DNA of 64,000 nt. Origin: JBGVSA01 sp049840475. GTDB taxonomy: Bacteria > Pseudomonadota > Gammaproteobacteria > Burkholderiales > Rhodocyclaceae. Within the stretch, counting starts at the first letter, position 1. Each line of letters begins with the position of its first letter. A program made the position numbers and the translations under genes. Of the stretch, positions 36,787-46,810 are shown piece by piece. The stretch is taken from NCBI GenBank assembly GCA_049840475.1, contig JASGKX010000002.1, forward strand, positions 124,001 to 188,000, written 5' to 3'. The notes below the pieces were generated by a model. It was not told where the DNA came from and did not search any database. It saw only the letters and a list, made by a program, of their open reading frames with translations.

Positions 36787-37393
36787 GTTCTTCCAATATA
36801 CTGCGGCAGTTGTCTAGGCTCTGAGTCCTTGGCGTTGTCCGCGCGGTCAGCCGTGCAAGAGAGCGTCACCGGTCCGGGATTTCCAGTCAGCGGGTCACGA
36901 GCGTTGCAGGCCGTCGAATGCGGTATTCCGCGTTCCGCCGCACATATGCGCTCCAGACCTTGCCAGTGCAGTGCGCCCCTCGGGTCGATTCTTCCCCGAG
37001 AGCGAGGCCCACTGCAAGACGATCCGGCCCGTGTCACCGCCCTCATCGCACCTGCCTGTTCCGCGCGCGGAATCACGTCATTCGATAGCGACCTCGGCCA
37101 GTTGCCGGCAACGCACGCCGCTCCCGCATCCGCATTCGGATGGGGCCGCGATGGTAATACGAAACCAATTTGATCGACACCATTTAGCGCGCGAACGCAA
37201 ATATTGCCACCCTGGAGCGCCGGCCTGGACGCCTGGCACCAGGGTGAAAAGACTCACCGAACCTTGTTTTCACTCTGCCCCACGGACTCGATGCCAACCC
37301 GGACTCCGACAAGCTGACTGAAGTGCCGCCTCACAATCCCCGAGGCGGCGAGGTTCTGTGCGCCCCGTGTTTCGCGCGCGGGAGAAGAACTAT
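36787..37393 (+). promoter_or_regulatory. rluC-rne intergenic region with structured rne leader
   Basis: About 600 bases with no supportable gene. Near rne two hairpins can form in the leader transcript: CACCCTGG/CCAGGGTG (37208-37215 with 37239-37246) and GCCGCCTC/GAGGCGGC (37325-37332 with 37342-37349). In E. coli a structured rne leader is cleaved by RNase E itself to autoregulate, and this one may serve the same purpose. The promoters of rne and rluC must lie here but no convincing -35/-10 pair was found. Confidence 0.5.
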
Positions 37394-40333
37394 ATGAAGC
37401 GCATGCTTTTTAACGCGACGCAGGCCGAAGAACTGCGCGTCGCAATCGTAGATGGTCAGAAACTGATCGATCTCGATATCGAATCGGCCACGAAGGAACA
37501 ACGCAAGAGCAACATCTACAAGGGTGTGATCACGCGCATCGAGCCCAGTCTCGAAGCCGCGTTCATCGACTATGGCGCAGAACGCCATGGTTTCCTGCCC
37601 TTCAAGGAAATCTCCCGCGCTTATTTCAAGGAAGGTGTCGACGCTTCGCGCGCCACCATCAAGGAAGCCCTGCGCGAAGGCCAGGAACTCATCGTCCAGG
37701 TCGAAAAGGACGAACGCGGCAACAAGGGCGCAGCGCTGACGACCTTCGTCTCGCTGGCTGGCCGCTATCTGGTTCTCATGCCCAACAACCCGCGTGGCGG
37801 CGGCGTATCGCGCCGTGTCGAAGGCGATGAGCGCGCTGAACTGCGCGAAGTGCTCGACGCACTGGAAGTCCCCTCCGGCATGAGCATGATCGCCCGCACT
37901 GCGGCGATCGGGCATTCGGCTGAAGAACTCCAGTGGGACTTGAACTACCTGCTGCAACTGTGGCGTGCCATCGAAGGCGCGGCGCAAGCGCAGACGGGCG
38001 CGTTCCTGATCTATCAGGAAGGCAGCCTCGTCATCCGCGCCATTCGCGACTACTTCCAGCCTGACATCGGCGAAATTCTCATCGACACCGACGAGATTTT
38101 CGAACAGGCCCAGCAGTTCATGTCGCACGTAATGCCGGGCACGGCCAACCGCGTCAAACGCTATCGCGACGACGTGCCGCTGTTCTCGCGCTTCCAGATA
38201 GAGCACCAGATCGAGTCGGCCTATTCGCGCCAGGTTAACCTGCCCTCGGGCGGCGCCATTGTCATCGACCACACCGAAGCGCTGGTGTCGATCGACGTGA
38301 ACTCCGGTCGCGCCACGCGTGGCTCCGACATCGAAGACACGGCCACCCGCACCAACCTCGAAGCCGCAGACGAAATCGCCCGCCAGCTCCGCCTGCGCGA
38401 CCTGGGCGGTCTGATCGTCATCGACTTCATCGACATGGAAAACCCGCGCAACCAGCGCGAAGTCGAAAACCGCCTGCGCGACGCGCTGCGCTACGACCGT
38501 GCCCGCGTACAGACTGGCAAGATCAGTCGCTTCGGCCTGCTCGAACTGTCGCGTCAGCGCCTGCGCCCAGCGCTGGCCGAAACCAGCTACATCACCTGCC
38601 CGCGTTGCACGGGCACGGGCCACATCCGCTCGACTGAATCAGCTGCGCTGCACATCGTTCGCATCCTCGAAGAAGAAGCGATGAAGGAAAACACCGGCGC
38701 CGTGCACTGCCAGGTGCCGGTTGACGTGGCCACCTTCCTGCTCAACGAAAAGCGCGACGACATCGCCAAGATCGAACTGCGCCACAAGGTCACTCTGCTG
38801 ATCGTCCCCAACCGTCACCTGGAAACGCCGGCACACGAAATCATCCGCCTGCGCCACGACCAGTTGAACCTGGAAGAGAGTGCGATTCCCAGCTATCGCA
38901 TGGCTACCACACCGGCCAATGCGACTTACGTGCCGCCTTCGGCCAATCTGGAAAAGACCATCAAGGCACCGGAAGCCGCCATCAAGGGCATCACGCCGGC
39001 TCAACCCGCGCCGGTAGCCTCCGAGCCGACAAAAGCCGAAGCCGCTCCGTCGAAGGGCTTCTTCCAGCGCATCATGGAATGGCTGCGTGGCGAGCCCGCG
39101 CAGGCCGCACCGGCACCGGCCACCCCAGCCAAGAGCAGCGGCAACGGTCGTCGTGACGGTCAGCGCCGCCGTGACGGTGAACGTGGCGAGCGCAAGCAAC
39201 GTGGCGAGCGTGGTGAGGGCCAAGGTCGTCGCGAGGCACAGGGGCAGCAAGGTCAGAATCGCCGTGACGAACAGCGTCAGGAACGCCCGCAACGCGAAGA
39301 GCGCCAGAGTCGCGAAGAACGTGGCGAGCGCAATCGCAACGAAGCCCGCCAAGCTAACCCCGAGCAGCGCGAGCGTAAGGAAAAGCAGCCGCGTCAGGAA
39401 CGCTCTGATGCCGTAGCAGCCGAGGGCGCCCAGCAACAGCAGAAGCCGCAGCGCGAGCGCCGTGAGCGCCAACCGCGTGAAAGCCGTGAGGCTCGCGAGG
39501 CGCGCGAAGAAGCGCTGGCTGTGCAGGCAGTGGCCGCAGTGAATGAAGGCGCTGCCGAGCAAGAAACCACCGCAGGCGTTGAGGCCGCAGCAGGCCAGCA
39601 AGGCGAACAACGTGAAGGCGGTGGCCGTCGTCGCAACCGTCGCGGCCGTGGCCGTGGTCGCGGCGACAACGCCGCAGGCGCAGCTGAAGGTGCAGTGGAA
39701 GCCAATGCTGAAGACGTCGCGATTGCAGAGGTTGCTGCCGAAGCGCAATCCGCACCGGCAGCGGGCGTTGAAGCCGCAGTCGAAACAGTGCGCAGCGCGG
39801 CTGTGAGCTCAGTCGAGCAGCCGATTGCGGTCACCGAGACGAGCGCAACGGAAGCCATCGCCGACTTCCAGCGCGAAGCCGTCGCGGCCAGTGTTGAAAC
39901 CGTCCGCGAAGCATCGCCTGTCGCTGATGCAGCTCCGAGCCCGGCAACCGTGGAAGAACACGCTCCGGTGGTCGCCGAGCCGATCCGTACCGCTGATCTG
40001 GCGTTCGCCCCAGCTGTCGAGGCTCCGATGCCGACGGTGGAGGTCGAAACAACCGTCACTGCAGAAGTCGTTGCCGAACCCGCACAGTCGGTCGTAGCAG
40101 AAGCCGCGCAGACAGCAGAAGCCCCGGCAGCTCCGGCAACAGTTGCGCCGGCGGCGTTCGATCTGCAAGCAATCCTGGCGCAAAGCAGCCTGGAGATGAT
40201 CGAAACCGTTCCGGGCGCTGCCAAGGCGCCGGTCATTGCCGAAGCCCCCGCTCAGCGTCCGGCTCGCCGCCGTCCTCGTCCGGTGGCAACTGCCAGCGAG
40301 GAACCACTGCAACAGGTCGAAACACGCAACTGA
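37394..40333 (+). CDS. rne: Ribonuclease E
   Basis: The essential endoribonuclease that initiates mRNA decay and rRNA/tRNA processing. 979 residues. The catalytic half has MKRMLFNATQAEELR, an S1 domain (GVITRIEPSLEAAFIDYGAE), catalytic Asp 301 in VSIDVNSGRAT and Asp 344 in LIVIDFIDMEN, and the Zn-link Cys 402/Cys 405 in CPRCTGTGH. The C-terminal part from about residue 550 is a disordered Arg/Gln/Glu-rich scaffold followed by an Ala/Glu/Val-rich tail, where degradosome partners usually bind. The ATG at 37394 has GGAG nine bases upstream; a 12-codon upstream extension is not needed. Confidence 0.97.
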   Translation: MKRMLFNATQAEELRVAIVDGQKLIDLDIESATKEQRKSNIYKGVITRIEPSLEAAFIDYGAERHGFLPFKEISRAYFKEGVDASRATIKEALREGQELIVQVEKDERGNKGAALTTFVSLAGRYLVLMPNNPRGGGVSRRVEGDERAELREVLDALEVPSGMSMIARTAAIGHSAEELQWDLNYLLQLWRAIEGAAQAQTGAFLIYQEGSLVIRAIRDYFQPDIGEILIDTDEIFEQAQQFMSHVMPGTANRVKRYRDDVPLFSRFQIEHQIESAYSRQVNLPSGGAIVIDHTEALVSIDVNSGRATRGSDIEDTATRTNLEAADEIARQLRLRDLGGLIVIDFIDMENPRNQREVENRLRDALRYDRARVQTGKISRFGLLELSRQRLRPALAETSYITCPRCTGTGHIRSTESAALHIVRILEEEAMKENTGAVHCQVPVDVATFLLNEKRDDIAKIELRHKVTLLIVPNRHLETPAHEIIRLRHDQLNLEESAIPSYRMATTPANATYVPPSANLEKTIKAPEAAIKGITPAQPAPVASEPTKAEAAPSKGFFQRIMEWLRGEPAQAAPAPATPAKSSGNGRRDGQRRRDGERGERKQRGERGEGQGRREAQGQQGQNRRDEQRQERPQREERQSREERGERNRNEARQANPEQRERKEKQPRQERSDAVAAEGAQQQQKPQRERRERQPRESREAREAREEALAVQAVAAVNEGAAEQETTAGVEAAAGQQGEQREGGGRRRNRRGRGRGRGDNAAGAAEGAVEANAEDVAIAEVAAEAQSAPAAGVEAAVETVRSAAVSSVEQPIAVTETSATEAIADFQREAVAASVETVREASPVADAAPSPATVEEHAPVVAEPIRTADLAFAPAVEAPMPTVEVETTVTAEVVAEPAQSVVAEAAQTAEAPAAPATVAPAAFDLQAILAQSSLEMIETVPGAAKAPVIAEAPAQRPARRRPRPVATASEEPLQQVETRN

Positions 40334-40400
40334 CGCACCACCACGTGTCCGCGCGGAGCGGGCAGGCACCGACAGGTTGCCAATGCTCCGCGTGACACAT

Positions 40401-40438
40401 AAAAAAAGCCGCCTTGTTTTCGCAAGGCGGCTTTTTTT
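40401..40438. terminator. Bidirectional intrinsic terminator between rne and truB
   Basis: A perfect 16-base stem (AAAAAAAGCCGCCTTG and its complement) with loop TTTTCG. A/T runs on both sides let it terminate both the rne transcript and the convergent rimP...truB operon. Confidence 0.92.
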
Positions 40439-40463
40439 TGCCCGGTCGGTAGGGGTCTCTTAC

Positions 40464-41381
40464 TCAGTCGGCTTCGGCGTTGACCTGAGAGACGAGCCGC
40501 TGCGGACGCAGGGCACCGCCTTCGTCGATAACGCCCGTTCCGATGAAGCGATCGCCGTAAACGCGAACAGAGCCGCGCGCATCGATCGGTGCACGTAGCG
40601 CTTGCCCATGACCGAAACGCACCGCGAGCGCAGGCTCCAGGTCGATGCGCGGCAAATGCGCGAGCAGGCTATCGACTGAACGCAAGACGTTACAGCGTGC
40701 GCCTTCCTCCATCGCCAGCAAGTCTTCCAGCGTGTGCGCGTCGGCCACATCGAGACCGCCGCTCTGTGTGCGCCTCAGCGCCGTCAAATGCGCACCGCAT
40801 CCGAGCGCTGCGCCGATATCTTCAGCCAGCGTGCGAATGTACGTGCCTTTCGAGCAATGCACGACGATATCGATGCAAGAGCCGTCTATGCGACGCACCT
40901 CCAGCGAGTGAATCGTGATCTCGCGAGCAGGTCGTTCGATGTGAATCCCCTGCCGCGCATATTCGTACAGCGGTCTGCCTTCATGCTTGAGAGCAGAGTA
41001 CATCGGCGGCACTTGGCTGATCGAGCCAATGAAGCGCGCGCATGCAGCGCGGATTGCAGCTTCGTCAGCAGTCACCGGCAGCGTGTCGAGCACCTCACCT
41101 TCAGCGTCACCTGTCGTCGTGGTCACGCCGAGCTGCAACGTGGCCTCGTAGGTTTTGTCCGAATCCAGCAGCAGGTTTGAAAACTTGGTCGCCTCGCCAA
41201 ACAGTACGGGCAATAAGCCGGTCGCCAGCGGATCGAGCGTGCCGGTGTGGCCCGCCTTGGCAGCCTGGAAGATGCGACGCGCCTTCTGGAGGGCGTCGTT
41301 GGAACTCAGGCCGCGCGGCTTATCCAACAGCAGAACGCCGTCGATCTGTTGCCAGCGACGGCGCATGGAAGCTTTACTCAT
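40464..41381 (-). CDS. truB: tRNA pseudouridine-55 synthase
   Basis: Makes pseudouridine 55 in the T-loop of tRNAs. The 305-residue product has GVLLLDKPRGLSSNDALQKA, the catalytic Asp in AGHTGTLDPLATGLLPVLFG, YEATLQLGVTTTTGDAEGE, and SKGTYIRTLAEDIGAALGCG, with the C-terminal PUA-like domain at the end. It is the last gene of the rimP-nusA-infB-rbfA-truB series, as in most proteobacteria. Confidence 0.97.
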   Translation of the reverse strand: MSKASMRRRWQQIDGVLLLDKPRGLSSNDALQKARRIFQAAKAGHTGTLDPLATGLLPVLFGEATKFSNLLLDSDKTYEATLQLGVTTTTGDAEGEVLDTLPVTADEAAIRAACARFIGSISQVPPMYSALKHEGRPLYEYARQGIHIERPAREITIHSLEVRRIDGSCIDIVVHCSKGTYIRTLAEDIGAALGCGAHLTALRRTQSGGLDVADAHTLEDLLAMEEGARCNVLRSVDSLLAHLPRIDLEPALAVRFGHGQALRAPIDARGSVRVYGDRFIGTGVIDEGGALRPQRLVSQVNAEAD

Positions 41382-41449
41382 GGAGATAAGATCAGGTGTC
41401 CTGACCGACGCGCCTGTTGCCGGTCGTAGCCAGCAACAAACGCGCGTGA

Positions 41450-41860
41450 TCAGTCTTTCTTGCCGGTGTTCTGCAAATCGGGATCGGGCGCGGCTTCTTC
41501 TTCGCCCGCGGAGTTTTCTAGTGCCTTGTCGATCAGCGCCGACAGATGCGAACCGCGCTCTACCGATTCGTCATATACAAAATGAAGCTCCGGCGTGGTG
41601 TGAATGCGCACTCGGCGACCCAACTCACGACGCAGGAAACCGCTTGCGCGACGCAGACCCGTCTGGATTTCCTCGAGCCCTTCGCGCCCCTTCATGGACG
41701 TAAAGAATATCTTGGCATGCGCGTAGTCAGCGCTGATCTCGACATCGGTCAGCGTGATAAAACCAACACGCGGGTCCTTTACTTCGAGGCGGATGAGCTC
41801 GGCGAGCTCGCGGCGGATCTGCTCAGTCACGCGTGAGCTACGCGAATAGTCTTTTGGCAT
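41450..41860 (-). CDS. rbfA: Ribosome-binding factor A
   Basis: A small KH-fold protein for 30S maturation and cold adaptation. The 136-residue product begins PKDYSRSSRVTEQIRRELAE and has VGFITLTDVEISADYAHAKI and RTTPEL-like segment HTTPELHFVYDESVERGSHL. An acidic/Lys tail of about 20 residues follows the core. The ATG at 41860 is the conserved start; the longer frame upstream is not supported. A hairpin separates it from infB. Confidence 0.95.
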   Translation of the reverse strand: MPKDYSRSSRVTEQIRRELAELIRLEVKDPRVGFITLTDVEISADYAHAKIFFTSMKGREGLEEIQTGLRRASGFLRRELGRRVRIHTTPELHFVYDESVERGSHLSALIDKALENSAGEEEAAPDPDLQNTGKKD

Positions 41861-41920
41861 AGTCTTACTCCGGGTAGCGCAACGCGGGCGCCCCACACAA
41901 TGCTTCTTACAAAAACCACA

Positions 41921-41951
41921 AAGCGCACCGGGCAGATGCCGTGGTGCGCTT
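41921..41951 (-). terminator. Terminator-like hairpin between infB and rbfA
   Basis: On the minus strand AAGCGCACC pairs with GGTGCGCTT (9 perfect pairs, 13-base loop) followed by TGTGGTTTTTG. This looks like a partial intrinsic terminator reducing expression of rbfA and truB. A second small hairpin (GCCGGC-AAAT-GCCGGC, 41970-41985) lies just before it. Confidence 0.6.
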
Positions 41952-42002
41952 CGCGGGTAATCCAGGCAAGCCGGCAAATGCCGGCCGACACGCAGGCAGT
42001 GC

Positions 42003-44841
42003 TTACAGCGTGCGCGCGATTTCCTGGATTTCGTACACTTCCAGACGATCGCTTTCTTCGATGTCGTTGTAGTTCTTCAGCGACAGACCGCACTCAAAGC
42101 CGGCCCGCACTTCTTTCACGTCATCCTTGAAGCGCTTGAGCGAATCGAGTTCGCCCGTGAAAACGACCATGTTGTTGCGGATGAGGCGCACCAGCGAGTT
42201 GCGACGCACGACACCGTCCAGCACATAACAACCAGCGATCGCACCGACCTTCGAGATACGGAAGATCTGGCGGATTTCGACTTCGCCGATGATCTGTTCG
42301 CGCTTCTCCGGAGCCAACATCCCTGACAGAGCCGCCTTAATCTCATCGACCGCGTCGTAAATGATGTTGTAGTAGCGCAGATCCACGTCGAACGACTCGG
42401 CCAGCTTGCGCGCACCTGCGTCGGCACGCGTGTTGAAGCCGATGATCACCGCACCGGAAGCCTGCGCCAGGTTGACGTCGGTTTCGGTGATGGCACCCAC
42501 GGCACCGTGGATGACATTGACGCGAACTTCGTCCGTTCAACAGCTTGAGCAGCGACTGCACCAGCGCTTCTTGCGAACCCTGCACGTCGGCCTTGACGAT
42601 AAGGGGCAGCGTCTTGACCTCGCCATCCTTCATCTGATCGAACACGTTCTCGAGCTTGGCGGCCTGTTGCTTGGCCAGCTTCACGTCGCGGAACTTGCCC
42701 TGGCGGAACAATGCGATCTCGCGAGCACGGCGTTCATCCGCCAGCGCCATGACCTCATCACCAGCACCCGGCACATCCGACAGCCCCAGCACTTCGACCG
42801 GAATCGACGGACCCGCTTCGGCGATCTGCTTGCCGTTTTCGTCCAGCATGGCGCGGATACGACCGAAGGTGGCACCGGCCAGGATCACGTCGCCACGACG
42901 CAGCGTGCCCGACTGAACCAGCAGCGTACACACCGGACCACGGCCCTTATCCAGGCGAGCTTCAATGACGATACCCTTGGCCGGGGCCTCCACCGGGGCC
43001 TTCAACTCCAGCACTTCAGCCTGCAGCAGGATCGCGTCGAGCAAAGCGTCGATACCCGTACCGGCCTTGGCCGACACCGGCAAGAACATGGCGTCGCCAC
43101 CGTACTCTTCGGGGATCACGCCTTCGGCAACCAGTTCCTGCTTGACGCGGTCCGGGTTGGCTTCGGGCTTGTCGATCTTGTTGATCGCCACGACGATGGG
43201 CACATTGGCAGCCTTGGCGTGGTGAATCGCTTCACGCGTCTGCGGCATCACGCCGTCATCAGCCGCAACCACCAGCACCACGATGTCGGTCGCTTTGGCA
43301 CCGCGAGCACGCATGGCCGTGAAGGCCTCGTGACCCGGGGTGTCGAGGAAGGTGATGATGCCCTTCTCCGTCTCAACGTGATACGCGCCGATGTGCTGCG
43401 TAATACCACCGGCTTCACCCGCGGCAACCTTGGTGCGGCGGATGTAGTCCAGCAGCGAAGTCTTGCCGTGGTCGACGTGACCCATGACGGTCACGACCGG
43501 CGCACGCGGCAGTTCCTCAACGTCCTTCTGCGCGGAGTCGTCCAGGAATGCTTCCGGATCGTCCAGCTTGGCAGCGACGGCAGTGTGGCCCAATTCTTCC
43601 ACGACGATCATCGCGGTTTCCTGGTCCAGCACTTGGTTGATAGTCACCATCTGGCCCAGCATCATCATCTTCTTGATGACTTCGGTCGCCTTCACCGACA
43701 TCTTGTGGGCGAGATCCGCCACCGAGATGGTCTCGGGGACGTGGACTTCACGCACCACCGGTTCGGTCGGAGCCTGGAAGCTGGAACCACTGTCTTGCTG
43801 ACGGCCATGACGACCGCCTGCGCGGGGACCGGAACGCCAGTTGCCTGTGCCACCGCCCGAGTCACCACGAGTCTTGATAGTACGGCGCTTGGAGTTTTCG
43901 TCCTGGAAGGAGCCACCAGTCTTCTCTTTGCTGCCGGCAACCTTCTTGACGCCCTTGTCTTCAGTCTTGGCCGGCTTGTGCAACGTACCGGACTTACCTG
44001 GCGCACCAGCGGAGGCTTCCTTGCGTGCAGCGTCGGCAGCAGCCTTGGCGCGAGCAGCCTCTTCAGCCACCTTGCGCGCTTCTTCTGCGGCCTTGCGAGC
44101 GGATTCGCGCTCTTGCTTGGCGCGCAGGTCGGCTTCCTGCAACTCACGCAACTTGGCTTGGCGACGGGCTTCTTCCTCGCGGCGCTTGATATCGCGCTCG
44201 GTCAGGAAGGAACGCGGACCTGCGGCGGGCGCAGGGGATGCATCGCCTTGCTCTTCGGCGGTCTCTTCTGCAACCACTTCAACCTGGGGTTCCGGTTCCG
44301 GCTCGGGTTCGGGCGCAGTTTCAACGACTGGCTCGGGTTCCGGCTCAGGCTCGGGCTCCGGCTCCGGCGCAATTTCGACGACCGGCTCGGGTTCAACGGC
44401 CTGCACTTCAGGCTCGACGACGATCGGTTCTTCGACGACCGGCTCGGGCACAACCTCCGGAGCGGTCTCTTCAACCACATCAGCGGCCAGGGCCGGGGCT
44501 TCTTCCTGCCCGTCACCGGCCAGCACGCCTTCGTCACCAGCCTCATCACGTTTGACGAACGTACGCTTCTTGCGCACCTCGACCTGGATGGTGCGGGCAC
44601 GCCCAGTGGAATCGGACGCCTTGATCTCGCTGGTTTGCTTGCGCGTCAATGTGATCTTGGATTTGCCTGCCGTCTCGCCGTGCGAGCGACGCAGGTAGTC
44701 AAGCAGGCGCGCCTTATCCTGCTCGCTCACAGCATCCTTTTCTCCGGCCTTGGCGACGCCAGCCTTCTGGAACTGTTCAAGCAGCACAGGTGCCGGCATT
44801 TTCAGTTCGGTGGCGAAATCCGCCACGCTCATTTGCGCCAT
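42003..44841 (-). pseudogene. infB: Translation initiation factor IF-2, frame broken by one base
   Basis: IF-2 is the essential GTPase that places initiator tRNA on the ribosome. The first frame (44841 downward) has the N-terminal IF2 domain (AQMSVADFATELKMPAPVLL), a long Glu/Pro and Lys/Glu-rich linker, VTVMGHVDHGKTSLLDYIRR, DTPGHEAFTAMRARGAKATD and NKIDKPEANPD. It is correct up to about LLKLL; then the frame shifts, and the conserved C-terminus (GAITETDVNLAQASGAVIIG to the stop at 42003) is in another frame. Deleting one T from TT at 42536-42537 restores LLTDEVRVNVIHG and a 945-residue protein. Because infB is essential, a sequence error is by far the likeliest cause. No programmed-frameshift signal is evident. 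Confidence 0.93.
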
Positions 44842-44858
44842 ACTTAACTTCTCCCTGC

Positions 44859-46331
44859 TTACTCGAACCAGTGCGCGCGCGCCCTGGTGATCAGTTCCTT
44901 GGCCGCGTCTTCAGACAGATCGGCCAACTCCATCAACTCGTCTACCGCCAGGTCGGCCAAGTCATCGCGGGTCTTGATACCACCGCTGGACAATTTGGCT
45001 GCCAGTTGCTTGTCCATGCCTTCGAGGCCGAGCAGATCGTCGGCAACGTTCTCAAGCTGCTCTTCGGAGACGATCGCTTCGGTCAGCAGCACGTTACGTG
45101 CACGCTGACGCAGCTCATTGACCGTATCTTCGTCGAAGGCCTCAATCTCGAGCATTTCAGCCAGCGGCACGTAGGCCACTTCTTCGAGCGACGAGAAACC
45201 TTCTTCAATCAGGATGTCGGCGACCTCTTCATCGACGTCCAGTTTTTCGCAGAACAACCCGCGCAGACGACCACGCTCTTCTTCGCCCTTGGCGACAGCG
45301 TCGGTCTCGGTCATCAGGTTGATGGTCCAGCCCGTCAGCTCGGATGCGAGCTTCACGTTCTGGCCACCGCGGCCGATGGCCATGGCAAGGTTGCTCTCGT
45401 CGACCACGACATCCATGCTGTGGGCTTCTTCGTCAACCACCAGCGAACTTACTTCAGCCGGCGCCAACGCGGCGATCACGAACTGAGCCGGATCGGCGTT
45501 CCACAACACGATATCGACGTTTTCGCCGCCCAATTCGTTACGAACGGCGGTCACGCGCGAACCACGCAGGCCCACGCAGGTACCGATCGGATCGATGCGC
45601 GGATCATTTGCCTTGACTGCAATTTTGGCGCGCAGACCGGGGTCGCGGGCGGCAGCCTTGATCTCCAGAAGACCATCTTCGATTTCCGGCACTTCAAGTT
45701 CGAAGAGCTTCGAGATGAATTCCGGCGCGCTGCGCGACAGGATCAGTTGCGGGCCACGCGCACTGCGGTCGATGCGCAGCAGGTAGGCGCGCACACGGTC
45801 ACCCACGCGCAGGTTTTCCTTCGGGATCTGTTGATCACGCGGCAGGAGCGCTTCGAGGCGGCCCACTTCAACCACGGCGTTGCCGCGTTCGACGCGCTTC
45901 ACGCTGCCGGTGACAAGATGTTCCTTGCGGTCGAGGAAATCGTTCAGGATCTGCTCGCGCTCGGCATCGCGGATCTTTTGCAGGATCACCTGCTTGGCGG
46001 CCTGAGCACCAATGCGACCAAAGTCGATCGGCTCGAGCGGTTCTTCGACGTACTCACCCACCTGGATGTCGGCGAACTGGTCGCGTGCATCGATCAGGCC
46101 CATCTGCGCTTCGTCGTTTTCGACTTCAGCGTCGGGTAGTACAAGCCAGCGGCGGAACGACTCATAGTCGCCCGTCTCGCGGTCGATGGACACACGCACA
46201 TCAGCGTCGTCATGGATGCGCTTCTTGGTCGCCGAGGCCAATGCCTGTTCGAGGGCCGTGAAGACGATGTCCTTAGCGACGTTTTTTTCGCGCGCCAGTG
46301 CGTCCACAAGCAGCAGAATATCGCGGCTCAT
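44859..46331 (-). CDS. nusA: Transcription termination/antitermination factor NusA
   Basis: Binds RNA polymerase to control pausing, termination and rRNA antitermination. The 490-residue product has the N-terminal polymerase-binding domain (SRDILLLVDALAREKNVAKD), S1 domain (GSVKRVERGNAVVEVGRLEA), two KH domains (DPIGTCVGLRGSRVTAVRNE and MAIGRGGQNVKLASELTGW), and two C-terminal acidic repeats (LADLAVDELMELADLSEDAA) found in proteobacterial NusA. It starts 23 bases after rimP and is followed by infB after 17 bases. Confidence 0.97.
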   Translation of the reverse strand: MSRDILLLVDALAREKNVAKDIVFTALEQALASATKKRIHDDADVRVSIDRETGDYESFRRWLVLPDAEVENDEAQMGLIDARDQFADIQVGEYVEEPLEPIDFGRIGAQAAKQVILQKIRDAEREQILNDFLDRKEHLVTGSVKRVERGNAVVEVGRLEALLPRDQQIPKENLRVGDRVRAYLLRIDRSARGPQLILSRSAPEFISKLFELEVPEIEDGLLEIKAAARDPGLRAKIAVKANDPRIDPIGTCVGLRGSRVTAVRNELGGENVDIVLWNADPAQFVIAALAPAEVSSLVVDEEAHSMDVVVDESNLAMAIGRGGQNVKLASELTGWTINLMTETDAVAKGEEERGRLRGLFCEKLDVDEEVADILIEEGFSSLEEVAYVPLAEMLEIEAFDEDTVNELRQRARNVLLTEAIVSEEQLENVADDLLGLEGMDKQLAAKLSSGGIKTRDDLADLAVDELMELADLSEDAAKELITRARAHWFE

Positions 46332-46354
46332 TGTTTGAAAACTCCCGAAATCGC

Positions 46355-46799
46355 TTAATCGAATTTCGGCACGAGGCGTGCCTTTTCTATCTGATCGAGG
46401 GCGAAGCTCACCTCGCCCTTGTCGGTCGTCATGACCACCGCACCCTCGCGCACACCCACCAGCGTGCCGGCGAAGTTGCGCTGGTTGCCCACGGGAATGC
46501 GGATACGAACCTGCGCATCCTGGCCAGCGAAGCGCTCGAAATCAGCCGCTTTCTTGAGCGGACGATCAAGCCCCGGCGAGGACACTTCGAGTCGGTCGTA
46601 GTCGAACGCCTTCTACCTCGAACACACGCTGCAGGTGATTGCTCACTGTGGCGCAGTCGTCCACGTTTACGCCCCGGTCGATGTCAATGAAGACACGGAA
46701 CAGCCTCCCCTTGGGCGACAGCTCAAGATCGACCAGTTCGTAGCCCAGGCCGGTCACGGCACTGTCCACGATTGCTTCGACGTTGTTCAAGAATGTCAT
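46355..46799 (-). pseudogene. rimP: Ribosome maturation factor RimP, frame broken by one base
   Basis: RimP assists 30S subunit assembly. The first frame gives the N-terminal domain (NNVEAIVDSAVTGLGYELVD, then LFRVFIDIDRGVNVDDCATV); after VEGV it goes out of frame. The second frame resumes at YDRLEVSSPGLDRPLKKAAD and runs to the stop at 46355. Removing one A of the AA at 46605-46606 restores VEGVDYDRLEVSSPGLDR and a 147-residue protein of normal length. As with infB in the same operon, this is probably a sequence error. It heads the rimP-nusA-infB operon. Confidence 0.92.
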
Positions 46800-46810
46800 T
46801 TGCGCGCTAC

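Noticed and set aside
36787..37393. Small protein genes in the rluC-rne gap
   Set aside because: Open frames exist (for example 36829-37173), but none has a ribosome site, family or convincing codon bias.
42003..44841. Programmed ribosomal frameshifting as the explanation for the infB break
   Set aside because: No slippery sequence with a downstream structure or an internal Shine-Dalgarno of the RF2 type was seen, and IF-2 homologues are made from one frame; sequence error is simpler.
42406..44847. 813-codon open frame opposite infB
   Set aside because: Shadow of the strongly biased GC-rich infB codons; low-complexity product with no family, and it also runs through the infB break.
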